Assembly (NCBI GenBank): GCA_005881235.1
Contig: VBEQ01000240.1
Location: 1-6,617, forward strand
Reading direction: 5' to 3'
DNA from: Chloroflexota bacterium
Lineage (GTDB): Bacteria; Chloroflexota; Dormibacteria; CF-121
DNA: 6,617 bases
This document shows, piece by piece, positions 5,870 to 6,617 of the stretch. Both the position numbers and the translations under genes were made by a program. Positions within the stretch are counted from its first letter, which is position 1. The number at the start of each line of letters is the position of its first letter. The notes under the pieces are model-generated. The model did no database searches and was not told the DNA's origin. It was given only the letters and a program-made list of their open reading frames with translations.

Positions 5870-6617
5870 CTAGTGAAGGCGTTCAACGATCATCGCCATC
5901 CCCTGTCCGCCGCCCACGCACATCGTTTCCAGACCGATCGTCTTGTCTTCAGTGGCGAGGCCGTTCAGCAACGTACAAAGGATGCGGACTCCCGTCATGC
6001 CGAAGGGATGCCCGAGCGCGATCGAGCCGCCGTGCGGATTCAGCTTGTCGCTGAAAGGGTCGATGCCGAGCTCCCGCGCGGAGGGGATGACCTGCGCCGC
6101 AAAAGCCTCGTTGATTTCCACGATATCGACGTCGGCGATCGACATGCCGGCCCGCTTGAGCGCCTGTCGCGACGCTTCGATCGGGCCCAGGCCCATGATC
6201 TCCGGCTCCAGCGCTGAGACCCCGGTGGCGACGATCCGGGCCAGCGGACGGAGCCCCAGATCCTTCGCCCGGCGGTCCGAGGTGATGACGACCGCCGCCG
6301 CCCCGTCGTTAAGCGGACAGGAATTGCCGGCGGTCACCCGCCCGTTCTCCCGAAAGGCGGGCTTCAGGGTGGCGAGCACCTCCATCGTGGTGTTGGGCCG
6401 CGGCCCGTCGTCGCGGCTCATCGTGGTACCGTTCGGCAGTGGCACGGGGATGATCTCGCGGTCGAAGAACCCGCCGTCGCGCGACTGCACGGCACGGGTC
6501 TGACTCTTGACGGCGTACCGGTCCATCTCCTCTCGCGTCACCTGCTTCAGGTCGGCGACGTTCTCGGCGGTCTCCCCCATCGCGATATAGATGTCCGGAT
6601 ACTCCTCGGTGTTTCCC
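5870..6617 (-). CDS. Thiolase (acetyl-CoA C-acetyl/acyltransferase), N-terminus beyond the window
   Basis: The last about 248 codons of a thiolase, normally about 390-400 residues. The reading frame is open to the right edge (GNTEEYPDIYIA before the first in-window Met), so the gene starts outside. Thiolases cleave 3-ketoacyl-CoA in beta-oxidation or condense two acetyl-CoA. Visible landmarks are GNSCPLNDGAAAVVI (substrate loop region), EINEAFAAQ with the NEAF motif (Asn codon 6110-6112), NPHGGSIALGHPFGMTG with the catalytic His (6008-6010), and ETMCVGGGQG with the second active-site Cys (5918-5920). The nucleophilic Cys expected near residue 90 lies outside the window. All visible catalytic residues are intact. 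Whether it serves fatty-acid breakdown or acetoacetyl-CoA synthesis cannot be told from here. A DHFR-fold gene follows after 46 bases with no obvious functional link. Confidence 0.93.
   Translation of the reverse strand, partial: GNTEEYPDIYIAMGETAENVADLKQVTREEMDRYAVKSQTRAVQSRDGGFFDREIIPVPLPNGTTMSRDDGPRPNTTMEVLATLKPAFRENGRVTAGNSCPLNDGAAAVVITSDRRAKDLGLRPLARIVATGVSALEPEIMGLGPIEASRQALKRAGMSIADVDIVEINEAFAAQVIPSARELGIDPFSDKLNPHGGSIALGHPFGMTGVRILCTLLNGLATEDKTIGLETMCVGGGQGMAMIVERLH

Overview
This is a GC-rich, gene-dense bacterial chromosomal segment of ordinary housekeeping and accessory metabolism. It holds nine protein-coding genes, one of them cut by the right edge. The spaces between genes are short (at most about 80 bases), and I saw no RNA gene, transposon, CRISPR array or phage gene. 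The high GC content, AGGAGG-type ribosome binding sites and the gene families present suggest a soil-type bacterium such as an actinobacterium or a member of Chloroflexota. Nothing in the window fixes the phylum, so this is only an impression.

Left part (1-2118): two metal-related genes point away from each other across a 71-base gap. On the minus strand is an NRAMP-superfamily divalent metal transporter whose metal-site motifs are not the classical ones. On the plus strand is a siderophore-interacting ferric reductase. The shared gap holds an imperfect inverted repeat at its centre, so a common metal-responsive control is possible but unproven. After a small hairpin, a strong ribosome binding site starts a small, very basic protein of a DUF6582-like family (2197-2556).

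Middle part (2636-4288, minus strand): three tightly packed genes look like one operon, transcribed in the order DJ-1/PfpI, DinB-like (with a HicB-like N-terminal segment), VOC/glyoxalase-fold protein. Each fold is known from detoxification or thiol chemistry, so an electrophile or carbonyl stress role is a reasonable guess. The DinB-like gene is the oddity of the window. No ATG, GTG or TTG lies where its conserved N-terminus begins, and a perfect 12-base-pair inverted repeat lies inside its first conserved codons.

Right part (4341-6617): divergent from the operon is a single-pass membrane-anchored protein of unknown function (plus strand). It converges on a dihydrofolate-reductase/RibD-C-fold protein (minus strand). 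This is followed at the edge by the C-terminal two thirds of a thiolase (minus strand), which still carries its catalytic His and second Cys.

I do not see convincing evidence of a new multi-gene system. The items most worth checking are the DJ-1/DinB junction, the hairpin beside it, and the metal site of the NRAMP-like protein.
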